Below, one piece after another: positions 16,433 through 27,286 of a DNA stretch of 64,000 nucleotides. Within the stretch, counting starts at the first letter, position 1, and the number at the start of each line of letters is the position of its first letter. A model generated the notes under the pieces. It did not search any database. It had not been told where the DNA came from and was given only the letters and a program-made list of their open reading frames with translations. This stretch comes from Alishewanella aestuarii B11 (lineage in GTDB: Bacteria > Pseudomonadota > Gammaproteobacteria > Enterobacterales > Alteromonadaceae): positions 1 through 64,000 of the forward strand of contig NZ_ALAB01000039.1 in the NCBI RefSeq assembly GCF_000280055.1, written 5' to 3'. A program made the position numbers and the translations under genes.

Positions 16433-17431
16433 TTGGCATTTATCTACGAATATGGTTTATTTTTGGCCAAGGCGGCAACGCTGGTTCTTGCTGTGGCCAT
16501 TATTATTGCGTTAATCGCCGGCGTCGCGCTGAAACAGCGCCCCCGCAAAGGCCAGCTTGAGATCCATGATCTGAATGAAGCCTACCTGCAACAGCAAGAG
16601 TTGTTACAGCACTATTTATTGCCAAAAAAAGCCTTTAAAAAATGGCAGAAGAATGCGCAGAAAAGCTATGACCAGTTAACTGAGCAACCCAAGCGTCTGT
16701 TTGTGGTTGAGTTTAATGGCAGTATCGACGCGCATGAGGCTGAAGCCTTGCGTGAAGAAGTCTCGGCGATTCTGGCGGTTGCTACCACAGAGGATGAAGT
16801 CTTACTGAAGTTGGAAAGTGGTGGCGGCGTGGTACATGGCTATGGCCTTGCAGCGTCGCAGCTGGACCGGCTAAAACAGCAACAGATCCCGCTTACCGTG
16901 GCAGTCGACAAGGTGGCCGCCAGTGGTGGCTATATGATGGCTTGTGTTGCCGATAAGATCCTCGCTGCGCCCTTTGCGATTATCGGCTCCATTGGCGTCA
17001 TTGCGCAGTTACCTAATTTTAACCGCTTGCTGAAAAAGCATGATGTGGATTTTGAACAATTTACTGCCGGTGAATTTAAACGTACCGTCACCTTGTTCGG
17101 CGAGAATACCGATAAAGGCCGGCAAAAATTCCAGCAAGAATTAGAAGAGACCCATCAGCTATTTAAAGCTTTCGTTGTCCGGCATCGGCCAGCCTTAACG
17201 CTGGATAAAGTGGCGACCGGTGAGCACTGGTTTGGTTACCAGGCACTTGAGCTGGGTTTGATTGATGAGCTGAGCACCAGTGATAGTTACTTAAGTCAGG
17301 CTTGTCAGCAGCGACAGGTGCTGCAGGTTAAATACAGCCAGAAAAAGCGTCTGTCAGAAAAACTGGGTACAGCGGGGGCCAGTTTTGGCGCCGCATTGTG
17401 GCAGAAGCTGCAGCAGTGGCGTTGGCACTAA
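16433..17431 (+). CDS. sohB: SohB-type inner-membrane serine peptidase (S49)
   Basis: This 332-residue protein has one N-terminal membrane segment (YEYGLFLAKAATLVLAVAII) and an S49 peptidase domain. The nucleophile Ser is in DKVAASGGYMMACVADKI, and the general-base Lys is expected in FKRTVTLFGENT. SohB is a signal-peptide-peptidase-A relative that degrades periplasmic or membrane peptides. Translation starts at a TTG: AGGAG lies 6 bases upstream, and the next residues AFIYEYGLFLAK align with the E. coli N-terminus. A methyltransferase gene follows after 5 bp. Confidence 0.95.
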   Translation: MAFIYEYGLFLAKAATLVLAVAIIIALIAGVALKQRPRKGQLEIHDLNEAYLQQQELLQHYLLPKKAFKKWQKNAQKSYDQLTEQPKRLFVVEFNGSIDAHEAEALREEVSAILAVATTEDEVLLKLESGGGVVHGYGLAASQLDRLKQQQIPLTVAVDKVAASGGYMMACVADKILAAPFAIIGSIGVIAQLPNFNRLLKKHDVDFEQFTAGEFKRTVTLFGENTDKGRQKFQQELEETHQLFKAFVVRHRPALTLDKVATGEHWFGYQALELGLIDELSTSDSYLSQACQQRQVLQVKYSQKKRLSEKLGTAGASFGAALWQKLQQWRWH

Positions 17432-17436
17432 GCACA

Positions 17437-18102
17437 ATGGAGCAGGCATTTTGGCATCAATGCTGGCAGCAGCAGCAACTTGGTTTTCAGCTCGCAGAAC
17501 CCCATCCGTTATTACAGGCACATCTGGCAGAGGTGCTTGCCAGCAAAGCGGGTGCGCTAAACAGCATAGTGCTGCCATTATGCGGTAAAAGCCCGGATCT
17601 GATGTTTTGTCGCCAGTTTTTGCCGGTAACAGGTTTCGAGCTATCACCTATTGCCTGCCATGATTTCTTTAGCGAACAGGGGCTTGGCGTGACAGTGGAT
17701 AGGTCACCCACTGCTGCGCCGGACTTTGTGCATTATCAAAGCTCAGACATAGTGCTTTGGCAGGGTGACTTCTTTCAGGTGCCGGCGGCATTAATTAAGC
17801 GGTCAGTTTTGCTGTACGATCGTGCCGCATTGATTGCCTTACCCGCACCGATGCGCCGGGCCTATGCAGATAAATTAAAGCAGTGGTTGGCGCTGGGCGC
17901 CTCGCTGTTGTTGATTAGTCTTGAATATCCGGAGGCAGAGCGTCAGGGGCCACCTTTTGCGGTATTGCCGGATGAATTAGCGCAACTATTTTCAGGCTAT
18001 CAGCTAACGTTGCTGCAAAGCCAGGATATTACCGGTCAGGGATTTGGCCGCCGACGCTTGGCGACCAGTCAACTATGGGAAAAAATTTGGTTAATAGAAT
18101 AG
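17437..18102 (+). CDS. tpm: Thiopurine S-methyltransferase family protein
   Basis: This 221-residue class I methyltransferase has the TPMT features: an N-terminal FWHQCWQQQQLGF segment, LPLCGKSPDL (SAM-binding region) and VTGFELSPIAC. Bacterial TPMTs methylate thiols and also selenite or tellurite. A longer frame starting at 17398 would overlap sohB by 34 bp, but the ATG at 17437 gives the family start. It directly follows sohB and is probably co-transcribed with it. Confidence 0.92.
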   Translation: MEQAFWHQCWQQQQLGFQLAEPHPLLQAHLAEVLASKAGALNSIVLPLCGKSPDLMFCRQFLPVTGFELSPIACHDFFSEQGLGVTVDRSPTAAPDFVHYQSSDIVLWQGDFFQVPAALIKRSVLLYDRAALIALPAPMRRAYADKLKQWLALGASLLLISLEYPEAERQGPPFAVLPDELAQLFSGYQLTLLQSQDITGQGFGRRRLATSQLWEKIWLIE

Positions 18103-18150
18103 CGCGTGTTGACGTGTCAACACGCGCTGGCAATGGCGAGCTGCCATTGC
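18101..18150. terminator. Two adjacent hairpins between convergent genes
   Basis: AGCGCGTGTTGAC (18101-18113) pairs perfectly with 18116-18128, and GCAATGGC (18130-18137) with GCCATTGC (18143-18150). A third repeat (ATTCCTG, 18152-18158, with 18171-18177) overlaps the end of the symporter gene. Terminator use is likely from position, but there is no strong T-run. Confidence 0.6.
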
Positions 18151-18169
18151 TATTCCTGCGTTGTTACGC

Positions 18170-19510
18170 TCAGGAATCGCGCAGGTGATGAAAGTCGATA
18201 CTTTCTTCTTTTAAGCCAGCGCGCGGATCGTTAAAGACTTTTTCATCAAACTCGCCCTCGCTTTTACCGACGACGACTGACACCATGGCGTCGCCGGTAA
18301 TATTGACCGCAGTGCGTGTCATATCCAGCAGGCGATCCACACCGATAATCAGCGCAATACCCTCAACCGGCAGCCCCACCTGTTGCAGTACCATGGCTAA
18401 CATAATTAAACCCGCGCCCGGTACTCCGGCAGTGCCAATTGACGCCAGTGTTGCCGTGAGAATCACCATTAGAAAGTCAGAAAAGCTAAGGTCGACGCCA
18501 AATAGCTGTGCAATAAAGACGGTGGCAACACCCTGCATAATGGCCGTGCCGTCCATATTGATGGTGGCGCCAAGAGGCACAGTAAAAGAGCTGATGGTAT
18601 TTTTTACACCGAGCTTTTTGGTTACGGTTTCCATCGTGATGGGTAAGGTGGCGCTGCTGCTGGAAGTGCTAAAGCCAAAAAGTGCGGCTTCGCGCATTTT
18701 CTTTAAAAAGATAATCGGGTTTAAGCCGGTCAGCGCTTTTAAAATGACCGGATAAACCAATAATCCATGCACCAGCAGCACCGTTAAAACCACCATAAAA
18801 TACATAAAGAGGTTGAGGATGGTCTCGTAGCGGATAAAGGTAAATAGTTTGGCTAACAGGAAAAACACACCATAGGGTGCCAGATTCATCAGTATGGTGA
18901 CCAGGCGCAGTATCACTTCATTTAAATCGTTAAAGATCCCCGCCAGACGCTCTCCCGCTTTACCGGTAAGCGCCATGGCAATACCAAAGAGTAATGCAAA
19001 GACAATAATCTGTAGCATATTGCCAGAGGCCATCGACTGGATAGGATTGGTTGGGAAGATATTGATAAACACCTGCGCCAGTGACGGTGCGGCACTGACA
19101 TCAAAGGTCGACTCAGCCTGCAGCTCAACCCCCACGCCAGGCCCGGTAAGCAGTGCCAAGGCCATCGCCAGGCTGATTGCCAGCGCGGTCGTGATCAGAT
19201 AAAGCCCAATCGATTTACCGCCAAGCCGCCCCAGTTTACTGGTATCGGATAAAGAACAGGTGCCGCAGACCAAGGATACAAACACCAGCGGCACTACCAG
19301 CATCCGCAAGCTGGCGATAAAGATCTCACCACCAATATGAAAGATACCATCGACAAAGAAGGCGCGCAGCGGTATCGACAGCCCCAACAGTGATAGCTGA
19401 CGCTCTTCAGCACCGGCCAGAATAAACTGAAAGAAGATACCGACAGCGATACCGGCAAGCATACCTATTACGATGCGGCTGGTGAGACTAAGTTTTTTTT
19501 TGGTTGTCAT
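18170..19510 (-). CDS. Dicarboxylate/amino acid:cation symporter (DAACS family)
   Basis: This 446-residue multi-spanning inner-membrane protein has the transport-core signatures of the glutamate/aspartate/C4-dicarboxylate family: the serine-rich loop FSTSSSSATLPIT, the NMDGTAIMQG motif in TM7, and the GVPGAG segment of hairpin 2. These residues bind substrate and sodium or protons. Substrate (glutamate, aspartate or succinate) cannot be told from sequence alone. It is a single minus-strand gene separated from tpm by paired hairpins. Confidence 0.92.
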   Translation of the reverse strand: MTTKKKLSLTSRIVIGMLAGIAVGIFFQFILAGAEERQLSLLGLSIPLRAFFVDGIFHIGGEIFIASLRMLVVPLVFVSLVCGTCSLSDTSKLGRLGGKSIGLYLITTALAISLAMALALLTGPGVGVELQAESTFDVSAAPSLAQVFINIFPTNPIQSMASGNMLQIIVFALLFGIAMALTGKAGERLAGIFNDLNEVILRLVTILMNLAPYGVFFLLAKLFTFIRYETILNLFMYFMVVLTVLLVHGLLVYPVILKALTGLNPIIFLKKMREAALFGFSTSSSSATLPITMETVTKKLGVKNTISSFTVPLGATINMDGTAIMQGVATVFIAQLFGVDLSFSDFLMVILTATLASIGTAGVPGAGLIMLAMVLQQVGLPVEGIALIIGVDRLLDMTRTAVNITGDAMVSVVVGKSEGEFDEKVFNDPRAGLKEESIDFHHLRDS

Positions 19511-19676
19511 AAGGCTGAAAATCAGTTTGTTCGCAAAGGTTCCTAGGGTAGCAGGTTGTCAGGCAGCTTTGCAGTCAGGGAATAATTTTTTTTAAATATC
19601 GCTGCCGGCTGGATATTTATTAGTTTAAGATACAGAATTAACAAAACTATATAAGAAAGTGCTAGGGAGAGTTTTC

Positions 19677-22600
19677 ATGCGATTGATCCAGTATCTGATA
19701 ATTGGATTTTTCACTTTAGTCTTGGCTGCCTGTGGCGGTGGAGGCACATTAGAGAGTGGCGGTGGAACAGGTGGCGGTTCTGGCGGAAATACCAGCACAT
19801 ACACCCTAAGTGTAACTATAGTTAATTCTGCAGGGCAGGAAATTAGGCAGATTTCTGAACAGCAAGACGGCACTATAAGAGCAACTTTAAGAAGAAACGG
19901 TCAACCTGCTGCGAACCAATTAATTGTTTTCACGCTTAATGGCTCCGTCGGTGTTTTGAATCCAACCGATGGTTCAGCTAGAACAAACGAAAGTGGAGTT
20001 GCTGAGTTGAAAATTGCGGCTGGAACTGTTGCTGGGGCCGGTCAAGTTATAGCGACATTTAACGATGGCGCAATATCGATTTCATCAACTCCATATGTTT
20101 ACGATGTAGTTGTCTCAGCGAATACAACCGAGCTTAAACTATCGATTGTGGACCGTGCAGGAAACGAAACTCGAAACATCTCACATACTAATCCCGGAAT
20201 TGGTCTCGCTAGATTGACAATTAACGGCCAGCCTGTAGCTTTCAGATTAGTATCTTTTTCACTTGATAGCCTTGGTGTCCTTAATCCCACTAATGGCACC
20301 GCTATGACCGACGCGAATGGTTTCGCCCGTATTGATATTCTCGCAGGTACTGAAGCAGGTGCAAGCAAGCTTACTGCAAAATTTGTTACGAGTAACAACA
20401 CCGAAATTACAGGTGATGATTTCGTTTTTACTACCGCTGGTGATGCTCCAGTCCAAGGAGATTCAGGTGACTTTAACCTTGCATTACGTTTAATTTCTAC
20501 TTCGACTTTGCAAGATGTAAGTGAAATCAGTGCAAACAGTAGCGGTCAAATTGTTGCTCTGGTTACCGATCTCAACAACCAGCCTGTAGTAAACAAAGTT
20601 GTATCTTTTAGTTCCACCTTAGGTAATCTGAAACCAGCAATCGGCACTGCACTTACTGATATTAATGGCAGAGCAACCATAAATATTTCTGCTGGAACTA
20701 TAGAAGGCGCCGGTTCAGTAAGAGCTCAGTATGAAGGCGTAACAGAGACGTTAGGTTTTTATACTAGGGGTGACGAGGTAGATCCTAGTCAGTTGAATGC
20801 GGCAGTTGATTTTAGAATTCTAACTGATTGTGCTGCAGAGTTCCGAACTTCCAGAAATCCTGCACTGTGTACCGAGGTTACCAGTATCTCCGCGGAAAAA
20901 CCTGGTGTCTTATTTATTCAGACGACTCGTGCAGGCACAACTCAGCCTCTGGTGCAGTATTTAGTCAGTGCCACCACCACGCTTGGAACGATTAGTCCTA
21001 ACACAGGTACTGCTATTACAGATACTAATGGTATAGCTTTACTGGATATTCTGGCTGGACGAGATGTCGGGGCCGGTGAGATTACTGTCAGTTTATTGAA
21101 CGCACAGCGTCGAAAGGCGTTTGAAATTGGCGCGGCAAATGTTCGGATCCAAGTTTCAACTACTCCTGATCTTAGCTTGACTAAGTTACCGGCCGGCTCT
21201 ACAGCATTAATAAAAGTTGCAATTACTAATGCTGCAACCTCAGAACCTTACTTACCACCGCTAGAAGTTCAATTTAGTTCTAGTTGTGCTATAGCGGGCT
21301 TGGCTGTTTTAGATCAGTCGGTATTTAGCACTGGTGGTACAGCAGTCTCGACCTACAGAGCGAATGGTTGTCAAACTTTAGATACCATTGTTGCTACTGT
21401 AATCGCAGGTGGGAACACTGTAACCGATTCCGTTAATATTGATGTGTCGGCAGCAAATGTAGGTTCTATTCAGTTTGTAGATGCATCTGAGTCGTATCTA
21501 GCCCTCAAGGGCACAGGTGGTGCCAATCGTACAGAGAGCTCTATTGTCCGTTTCCGCTTATTAGATGCTAATGGGAATCCTGTTCCAGCGACAACCGTCA
21601 ATTTTACGCTGAGCACTGCAGTTGGAGGTATAGACCTGGATCCTGTTTCTGCATTCACCAATAGTGAGGGTTTTGTACAAACTGTTGTGCGATCTGGTTT
21701 AGTGCCTACTCCCGTGCGAGTTATTGCAAGAGCACAGGATCAGAATAATTCCATTCAGGTGCAGGCACCTTCTGATAATGTGTTGATCAGTACCGGCGTG
21801 GCGGATCAAAATAGCTTTTCGTTGTCCCGTTCTGCGTTCAACGTCCATGCACTTGATTTTGACGGCAATGAGGTTGATGTTAATGTATTTCTCGCGGACC
21901 ACTTTAATAACCCCGTTCCAGATGGAACTGCAGTCAGCTTTATTGCCGAGGGTGGGTCAATTGAGCCTGGTTGTTTAACGGAAAATGGACGTTGTTCAGT
22001 TAAATGGCGCAGTCAAAATCCGCGACCTTTCACTAGTCCAATGTATAAGAATACAATTTTAGAGAAATGTCATGATAGATTACCGTGCCCGCTTGGTATT
22101 CTTGATATAAACGGAGATATTGATTTACCCCTTGGAGGCCGTGCAACGATCACTGCTTATGCTGTTGGTGAAGAGTCTTTTGTTGATAGAAATGGTAATG
22201 GTCGTTTTGACGAAGGTGAATTTGTCGGGTTATATGACTTAACGGAAGCTTTTACTGATCATAACGAAGATGGCCTTTTTGCCAAATCAAGTAACGGTGC
22301 GGCTATTGATTGTGGTACTGATATGAATACTGGACCATGTAGTGCAGATAATTCTGTCGGTGATGAATTTGAAGAGTTTATTGACTTCAATAGTAACGGT
22401 GTTTTTGACCGAGCTGATGGTATTTATAATGGTTTGCTGTGTCCTCTGGCCCTAGAGGTTCAGGGGCTTTGCTCAAGGGATCTTAAGCATATTTTCCAGA
22501 ATCGTGAAATAGTGATGTCTGGTGATGTAGCTTATTTCCGTCTTGTTACTTTCGCCTCAGATTGCACCAATGGCAGTATTATTGGACTCGAAACCTCACA

Positions 22601-22997
22601 AGTTCAGTTGAGTGTAGTTAATGCGGATCCGGTCATTATCGGTGGACAGCGGATGTGTAATGTGAGATCTATTGATCTATCACGGGTTGGTCTTCCAGGC
22701 CCAGACGTTGGATTAACAAATCGAGATTTAAGGATTTATATTGCTGATATTTACAATAACCCACTGCCTGTTGGAACACTGATTGAGATTAGTTCTGATA
22801 ATGGGGTTGTCACGGGCAATACTACCTACACATTCCCGAACACTACCAGTTTTATTCCGGTTAGTCTCAATTTTGGTGTTACCAGAGAGCCCTTTGGACA
22901 AGGGAATAACAAAACAGATGGCTTCTTGACAATCACTGCCACAGCACCCTCTGGTTTGGTTAGCACATTGACAATACCTGTAAAAGATGACCGCTAA
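19677..22997 (+). CDS. Large Ig-like (Big_1/invasin-type) repeat lipoprotein with Ca-binding-like loops
   Basis: The product has about 1,106 residues. The signal peptide ends in the lipobox LAAC, followed by a Gly/Ser-rich linker. At least five repeats of about 100 residues follow, each with a phrase like GVLNPTDGSARTNESGVA and a GAG motif before the last strand, typical of Big_1 invasin/intimin-type domains. Near residues 840-920 there are loops DRNGNGRFDEGE, DHNEDGLF and DFNSNGVFDRAD that look like EF-hand/dockerin calcium sites. It is probably an outer-membrane-anchored adhesin. The start at 19677 has GGGAGAG 5 bases upstream. Codon use is visibly AT-richer than in neighbouring genes, suggesting acquisition or a fast-evolving surface protein. 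Confidence 0.8.
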   Translation: MRLIQYLIIGFFTLVLAACGGGGTLESGGGTGGGSGGNTSTYTLSVTIVNSAGQEIRQISEQQDGTIRATLRRNGQPAANQLIVFTLNGSVGVLNPTDGSARTNESGVAELKIAAGTVAGAGQVIATFNDGAISISSTPYVYDVVVSANTTELKLSIVDRAGNETRNISHTNPGIGLARLTINGQPVAFRLVSFSLDSLGVLNPTNGTAMTDANGFARIDILAGTEAGASKLTAKFVTSNNTEITGDDFVFTTAGDAPVQGDSGDFNLALRLISTSTLQDVSEISANSSGQIVALVTDLNNQPVVNKVVSFSSTLGNLKPAIGTALTDINGRATINISAGTIEGAGSVRAQYEGVTETLGFYTRGDEVDPSQLNAAVDFRILTDCAAEFRTSRNPALCTEVTSISAEKPGVLFIQTTRAGTTQPLVQYLVSATTTLGTISPNTGTAITDTNGIALLDILAGRDVGAGEITVSLLNAQRRKAFEIGAANVRIQVSTTPDLSLTKLPAGSTALIKVAITNAATSEPYLPPLEVQFSSSCAIAGLAVLDQSVFSTGGTAVSTYRANGCQTLDTIVATVIAGGNTVTDSVNIDVSAANVGSIQFVDASESYLALKGTGGANRTESSIVRFRLLDANGNPVPATTVNFTLSTAVGGIDLDPVSAFTNSEGFVQTVVRSGLVPTPVRVIARAQDQNNSIQVQAPSDNVLISTGVADQNSFSLSRSAFNVHALDFDGNEVDVNVFLADHFNNPVPDGTAVSFIAEGGSIEPGCLTENGRCSVKWRSQNPRPFTSPMYKNTILEKCHDRLPCPLGILDINGDIDLPLGGRATITAYAVGEESFVDRNGNGRFDEGEFVGLYDLTEAFTDHNEDGLFAKSSNGAAIDCGTDMNTGPCSADNSVGDEFEEFIDFNSNGVFDRADGIYNGLLCPLALEVQGLCSRDLKHIFQNREIVMSGDVAYFRLVTFASDCTNGSIIGLETSQVQLSVVNADPVIIGGQRMCNVRSIDLSRVGLPGPDVGLTNRDLRIYIADIYNNPLPVGTLIEISSDNGVVTGNTTYTFPNTTSFIPVSLNFGVTREPFGQGNNKTDGFLTITATAPSGLVSTLTIPVKDDR

Positions 22998-23020
22998 CTA
23001 GTTTATATAACAAAACTAGT

Positions 23021-23052
23021 AAAAACCCCCTGAGTTAACTCAGGGGGTTTTT
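23021..23052. terminator. Perfect bidirectional terminator
   Basis: A 32-bp perfect palindrome (arms 23021-23036 and 23037-23052) runs from five As through five Cs to the mirrored Gs and Ts. It separates the convergent Ig-repeat gene and astB. Confidence 0.93.
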
Positions 23053-23101
23053 GTTTCAAAAGTTTAAAACACTAAACTGCTATAAACTTATCCACTAAAT
23101 A

Positions 23102-24442
23102 CTAACGCTGGAAACTGTACACCGACCCCAGTTTTAGAATTTGCGTCAGCTCATCTAAAGCGGTGCGGGATTCAATCATTAACTGTGGATCCGCCAGATC
23201 CGCTTCGCTTAACTGGTCGCGATAATGCTTATCAACCCAGCTATTTAGCGTGGCAAATAGCTGCTCATTCATCAGCACAGCAGGGTTAACGGCCTGGCGC
23301 TCCTGCTCGTTCAGGACCACTCTTAACCGCAGACAGGCTGGACCACCGCCATTACGCATGCTTTGTTTAACATCAAAGTATTTTACCTGGCGAATGGGGG
23401 TATCCTGTTGGCATAACTCGGTCAGATAACGGTGTACACCGGCATGTTCCTGACATTCGGTTGGCGCGATAATCACCATCTCGCCGTTGGGTAAATTGAT
23501 CAGCTGGGTATTAAATAAGTAGGTATTAACCGCATCGGCAACCGACACTTGCTGATCCGGCACTTCAATAAAGTGCAGGCTGCTGTCGTCGCCAAATTTA
23601 CGCCGGATCTCAGACAGTTTTTGTGTCGTATCCAAAAACGCCTGTTGATGGTAAAACAGCACGTTGCGGTTGCCCACAGCGATAACATCGTTGTGGAACA
23701 CGCCCTGATCAATTACCGCTGGATTTTGTTGTAAATAGACGGTGCCACGCTCACTTAAGCCATGTAAGCGGGCGACGGCCTGACAGGCTTCCAGGGTTTG
23801 CCGCGCTGGATATTTCGACGGTGCCGGCTTACTGCTATCAAAGGCGTGACGGCCATAAACAAAGATTTCGACGCCGGCTTTGGCGTAATCACTGCACAGG
23901 CGGGTATGGTTAGCAGCGCCTTCATCGCCAAAGTGATCGTTATCTGGCAAGTGTTGGTGATGGGCGAAGTGGCGCTGATCACTGAACATGGCACGCAAAA
24001 TCCGGCCTGTTGTTTCCGGCTCTAACGAGCGGTGAAATTTATTGGTCAGGTTAGCCGGAGTAAAGTGTACTTTACCGTCAGCGGTATCGGCACTGGGTGA
24101 GACTGTCGCTGCATTGGCGGTCCACATACTGGACGCCGAGCAGACCGCCCGGTAAACTTCCGGCGCCTGTTTGGCCGCCTGGGTAATAACCTCGTTATCA
24201 GAGCCAGTAAAACCCAGCCGGCGCAGCGCGGCAATGTCAGGCCGCTCCTGCGGCGCTAACACGCCTTGTACCATGCCAAGGTCATGCAGGGCTTTCATTT
24301 TCTGCAGTCCTTGTTTGGCGGCTTGCTTGGGGCTGGAGGTATTACGGGCATTGTTTAGTGAGGCAACATTGCCTACTGATAAACCGGCATAGTTGTGCGT
24401 CGGCCCAACCAGGCCGTCGAAATTGGCTTCATAAGCTTGCAT
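23102..24442 (-). CDS. astB: N-succinylarginine dihydrolase AstB
   Basis: This 446-residue enzyme carries out step two of the arginine succinyltransferase (AST) pathway, converting N2-succinylarginine to succinylornithine, CO2 and ammonia. Family segments are clear: the N-terminal [18 protein letters not shown], a central [15 protein letters not shown] carrying the expected catalytic His, and [12 protein letters not shown] near residue 365 holding the catalytic Cys. Length equals the E. coli enzyme. The other ast genes are not in the window, so astB is separate from the usual operon. Confidence 0.97.
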   Translation of the reverse strand: MQAYEANFDGLVGPTHNYAGLSVGNVASLNNARNTSSPKQAAKQGLQKMKALHDLGMVQGVLAPQERPDIAALRRLGFTGSDNEVITQAAKQAPEVYRAVCSASSMWTANAATVSPSADTADGKVHFTPANLTNKFHRSLEPETTGRILRAMFSDQRHFAHHQHLPDNDHFGDEGAANHTRLCSDYAKAGVEIFVYGRHAFDSSKPAPSKYPARQTLEACQAVARLHGLSERGTVYLQQNPAVIDQGVFHNDVIAVGNRNVLFYHQQAFLDTTQKLSEIRRKFGDDSSLHFIEVPDQQVSVADAVNTYLFNTQLINLPNGEMVIIAPTECQEHAGVHRYLTELCQQDTPIRQVKYFDVKQSMRNGGGPACLRLRVVLNEQERQAVNPAVLMNEQLFATLNSWVDKHYRDQLSEADLADPQLMIESRTALDELTQILKLGSVYSFQR

Positions 24443-24662
24443 TAAGTTTATCCTTATTTGTGGCGACGCTGTTTTTGTTTTTTTTACGGTCGCGGGATCA
24501 TGTGCTTCATTTTGTTATGGTCAGAGACTGGTCGATTCAGCGAAAAAACCAGCCAACAGGCATAATAATCAGTTTGAGCACTTGTCACAACAGCGGTTTG
24601 CGGATATACGTTTAAAAAGGGGCGCCGTTTACGGCCAAATGCTAAGGATCTTTGGATTAAAA

Positions 24663-27248
24663 ATGGCAAAATCACTGGTAATAGTTGAATCACCGGCTAA
24701 GGCAAAAACGATAAATAAGTATCTGGGTAACGACTTTGTCGTGAAATCCAGTGTCGGGCATATCCGGGATTTACCCAGTAGCAGCAGTAAAGACAAGGCC
24801 AAAAGCTCAGATAAAAGCTTAAGTAAAGCCGAGAAAGAATATCAGGCGCTGGTTGATCGGATGGGCATTGATCCCGAGCACGGTTGGAAAGCGCGTTATG
24901 AAATTCTCGCGGGCAAAGAAAAAGTCGTTAAAGAGCTCAAGGCGCTGGCAGAAAAGGCGGATACCGTTTATCTGGCAACCGACTTAGACCGTGAAGGAGA
25001 GGCCATTGCCTGGCATTTGCGCGAAGTGATCGGCGGTACACCTGATAAATTTAAGCGGGTGGTATTTAACGAAATCACCAAAAACGCCATTACCCAGGCG
25101 TTTGAGCAGCCGGGTGAGTTGAACCTGGATCAGGTTGATGCGCAGCAAGCGCGACGTTTTCTGGACCGGGTGGTTGGCTTTATGGTGTCACCACTGTTGT
25201 GGAAAAAAGTCGCCCGGGGCCTGTCTGCGGGGCGGGTGCAGTCTGTAGCGGTACGCCTGGTAGTCGAGCGGGAGCGGGAAATTAAAGCCTTTGTGCCCGA
25301 AGAGTATTGGAGTATTGATGCCGATACACTGACCCAGGCCAAGCAGGCACTGCCGCTGGAAGTAGTCAAACAAGGCGGCAAAGCGTTTAATCCGGTTAAT
25401 AAAGCCCAGGCCGATGCCGCACTTGGGATATTACGGCAGGCCAGCTATCAGGTGCTGGAACGGGAAGATAAGCCCAGTAGCAGCAAACCGCAGGCGCCCT
25501 TTATTACTTCGACGCTACAGCAGGCAGCCAGTACCCGTTTGGGCTATGGCGTGAAGAAAACCATGATGTTGGCGCAGCGTTTATATGAAGCAGGCCACAT
25601 TACCTATATGCGTACCGACTCCACCAACTTAAGTGCGGAAGCGGTATCCAGCTGCCGTGATTATATTGCAAAACAATTTGGCGCCGCCTATTTGCCGGCA
25701 GAGCCGGTAAGTTACGGTAACAAAGCCAATGCGCAGGAAGCGCACGAAGCCGTGAGGCCATCAGATGTGTCTGTTCTGGCTTCAGCACTTGGCGATACGG
25801 AAGCCGATGCGAAAAAGCTTTATGAGCTCATTTGGCGTCAATTTGTTGCCTGTCAGATGCCAGCAGCGCAGTACGATGTAACCAATATCACTGTCGCAGC
25901 CGCGGATTTTGAGTTAAAAGCCAAAGGCCGGGTATTGCGTTTCGACGGTTGGACCCGGGTGCAACCGGCGGTAAAGCGCAAAGGCGAAGAAGAGCTGGAA
26001 TTGCCGGATGTTAAAGCCGGAGATAGTCTGGCGCTGGTTGATTTGCATGCGGCACAACATTTCACCAAGCCGCCAGCCCGTTTTAGCGAAGCCAGTCTGG
26101 TTAAAGAGTTAGAGAAACGGGGCATCGGCCGGCCGTCGACCTATGCTGCTATCATCTCTACCATTCAGGAGCGCGGCTATGTGCGGGTTGACAACAAACG
26201 GTTCTACGCCGAGAAAATGGGAGAAATTGTTACCGACCGTCTGGTAGAAAACTTTGATGATCTGATGAACTATGATTTTACCGCCAATATGGAGCTGAAG
26301 CTCGATGATATTGCAAAAGGGCAATTAGATTGGCGTAAAGAACTGGACCAGTTCTATCAGGGCTTTAACGCAAAATTAAAGACCGCTGAGCAGGAGCCGG
26401 AGCTCGGTGGTATGCGGGTGAATCAGTTTGTATTAACCGATATCGCCTGTCCAACCTGTGGCCGGCAGATGGGGATCCGTACCGCCTCTACCGGGGTATT
26501 TCTCGGTTGCTCAGGCTATAACTTACCGCCAAAAGAGCGCTGTACCACCACCATGAACCTGGTGTCGGGTGAAGAGGCGGTGTTAGCGGCTGATGACGAG
26601 CTGGAAACCGAAGCGCTGCGGCAGAAAAAACGTTGTCAAAAATGTGGCACCGCAATGGATTCATATCTGCTGGATGAGCACCGGAAGCTACACGTCTGTG
26701 GTAATAACCCGCAGTGTGATGGTTATCAGGTCGAACAAGGGGCCTTTAAACTGAAAGGTTATGAAGGGCCAGAGATCGAGTGTGATAAATGCGGTGCTCA
26801 GATGCAGCTGAAATCCGGCCGCTTTGGTAAGTATTTTGGTTGCACCAACAGTGAATGTAAAAATACCCGTAAGCTGTTACGTAGCGGCGAAGCGGCACCG
26901 CCAAAAGAAGATCCGGTGCATCTGCCGGAACTGAAATGTGAAAAGTCAGATACCTACTTTGTGTTGCGTGATGGCGCCTCGGGGGTGTTTCTGGCGGCGG
27001 CGAATTTTCCGAAATCCCGCGAAACCCGGGCACCTCTGGTCAGCGAGTTAAAACGCTTTAAAGACCGGCTATCGCCGAAGTTCCATTATTTGGCCGAAGC
27101 GCCGGAGCAGGATCCACAGGGTAACCCGGCGATTGTACGTTATAGCCGCAAGACCAAACAACAATATGTGATGACGGAGCAAAATGGTAAAGCCACAGCC
27201 TGGTCGGCCTGGTATGAAAATGGGCGTTGGGTGGTCAGTAGTAAGTAA
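24663..27248 (+). CDS. topA: DNA topoisomerase I
   Basis: This 861-residue type IA topoisomerase relaxes negative supercoils. The N-terminal TOPRIM domain starts [14 protein letters not shown] and includes the DLDREGE metal-binding motif. The active-site Tyr is in [10 protein letters not shown] (about residue 315). Three C-terminal zinc ribbons are visible: CPTCG...C...C near 600, CQKCG...C...C near 665 and CDKCG...C...C near 705, then a basic tail. The frame opens at 24582, but the ATG at 24663 gives the family start. The topA-cysB proximity matches E. coli. Confidence 0.97.
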   Translation: MAKSLVIVESPAKAKTINKYLGNDFVVKSSVGHIRDLPSSSSKDKAKSSDKSLSKAEKEYQALVDRMGIDPEHGWKARYEILAGKEKVVKELKALAEKADTVYLATDLDREGEAIAWHLREVIGGTPDKFKRVVFNEITKNAITQAFEQPGELNLDQVDAQQARRFLDRVVGFMVSPLLWKKVARGLSAGRVQSVAVRLVVEREREIKAFVPEEYWSIDADTLTQAKQALPLEVVKQGGKAFNPVNKAQADAALGILRQASYQVLEREDKPSSSKPQAPFITSTLQQAASTRLGYGVKKTMMLAQRLYEAGHITYMRTDSTNLSAEAVSSCRDYIAKQFGAAYLPAEPVSYGNKANAQEAHEAVRPSDVSVLASALGDTEADAKKLYELIWRQFVACQMPAAQYDVTNITVAAADFELKAKGRVLRFDGWTRVQPAVKRKGEEELELPDVKAGDSLALVDLHAAQHFTKPPARFSEASLVKELEKRGIGRPSTYAAIISTIQERGYVRVDNKRFYAEKMGEIVTDRLVENFDDLMNYDFTANMELKLDDIAKGQLDWRKELDQFYQGFNAKLKTAEQEPELGGMRVNQFVLTDIACPTCGRQMGIRTASTGVFLGCSGYNLPPKERCTTTMNLVSGEEAVLAADDELETEALRQKKRCQKCGTAMDSYLLDEHRKLHVCGNNPQCDGYQVEQGAFKLKGYEGPEIECDKCGAQMQLKSGRFGKYFGCTNSECKNTRKLLRSGEAAPPKEDPVHLPELKCEKSDTYFVLRDGASGVFLAAANFPKSRETRAPLVSELKRFKDRLSPKFHYLAEAPEQDPQGNPAIVRYSRKTKQQYVMTEQNGKATAWSAWYENGRWVVSSK

Positions 27249-27260
27249 GACTAACTAACA

Positions 27261-27286
27261 GTAACAGGGGCTAAGGCCCCTGTTAC
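27261..27286. terminator. Bidirectional terminator between topA and a convergent gene
   Basis: GTAACAGGGGC (27261-27271) and GCCCCTGTTAC (27276-27286) enclose a 4-base loop. The right arm includes the stop codon of the convergent minus-strand gene. Confidence 0.8.
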
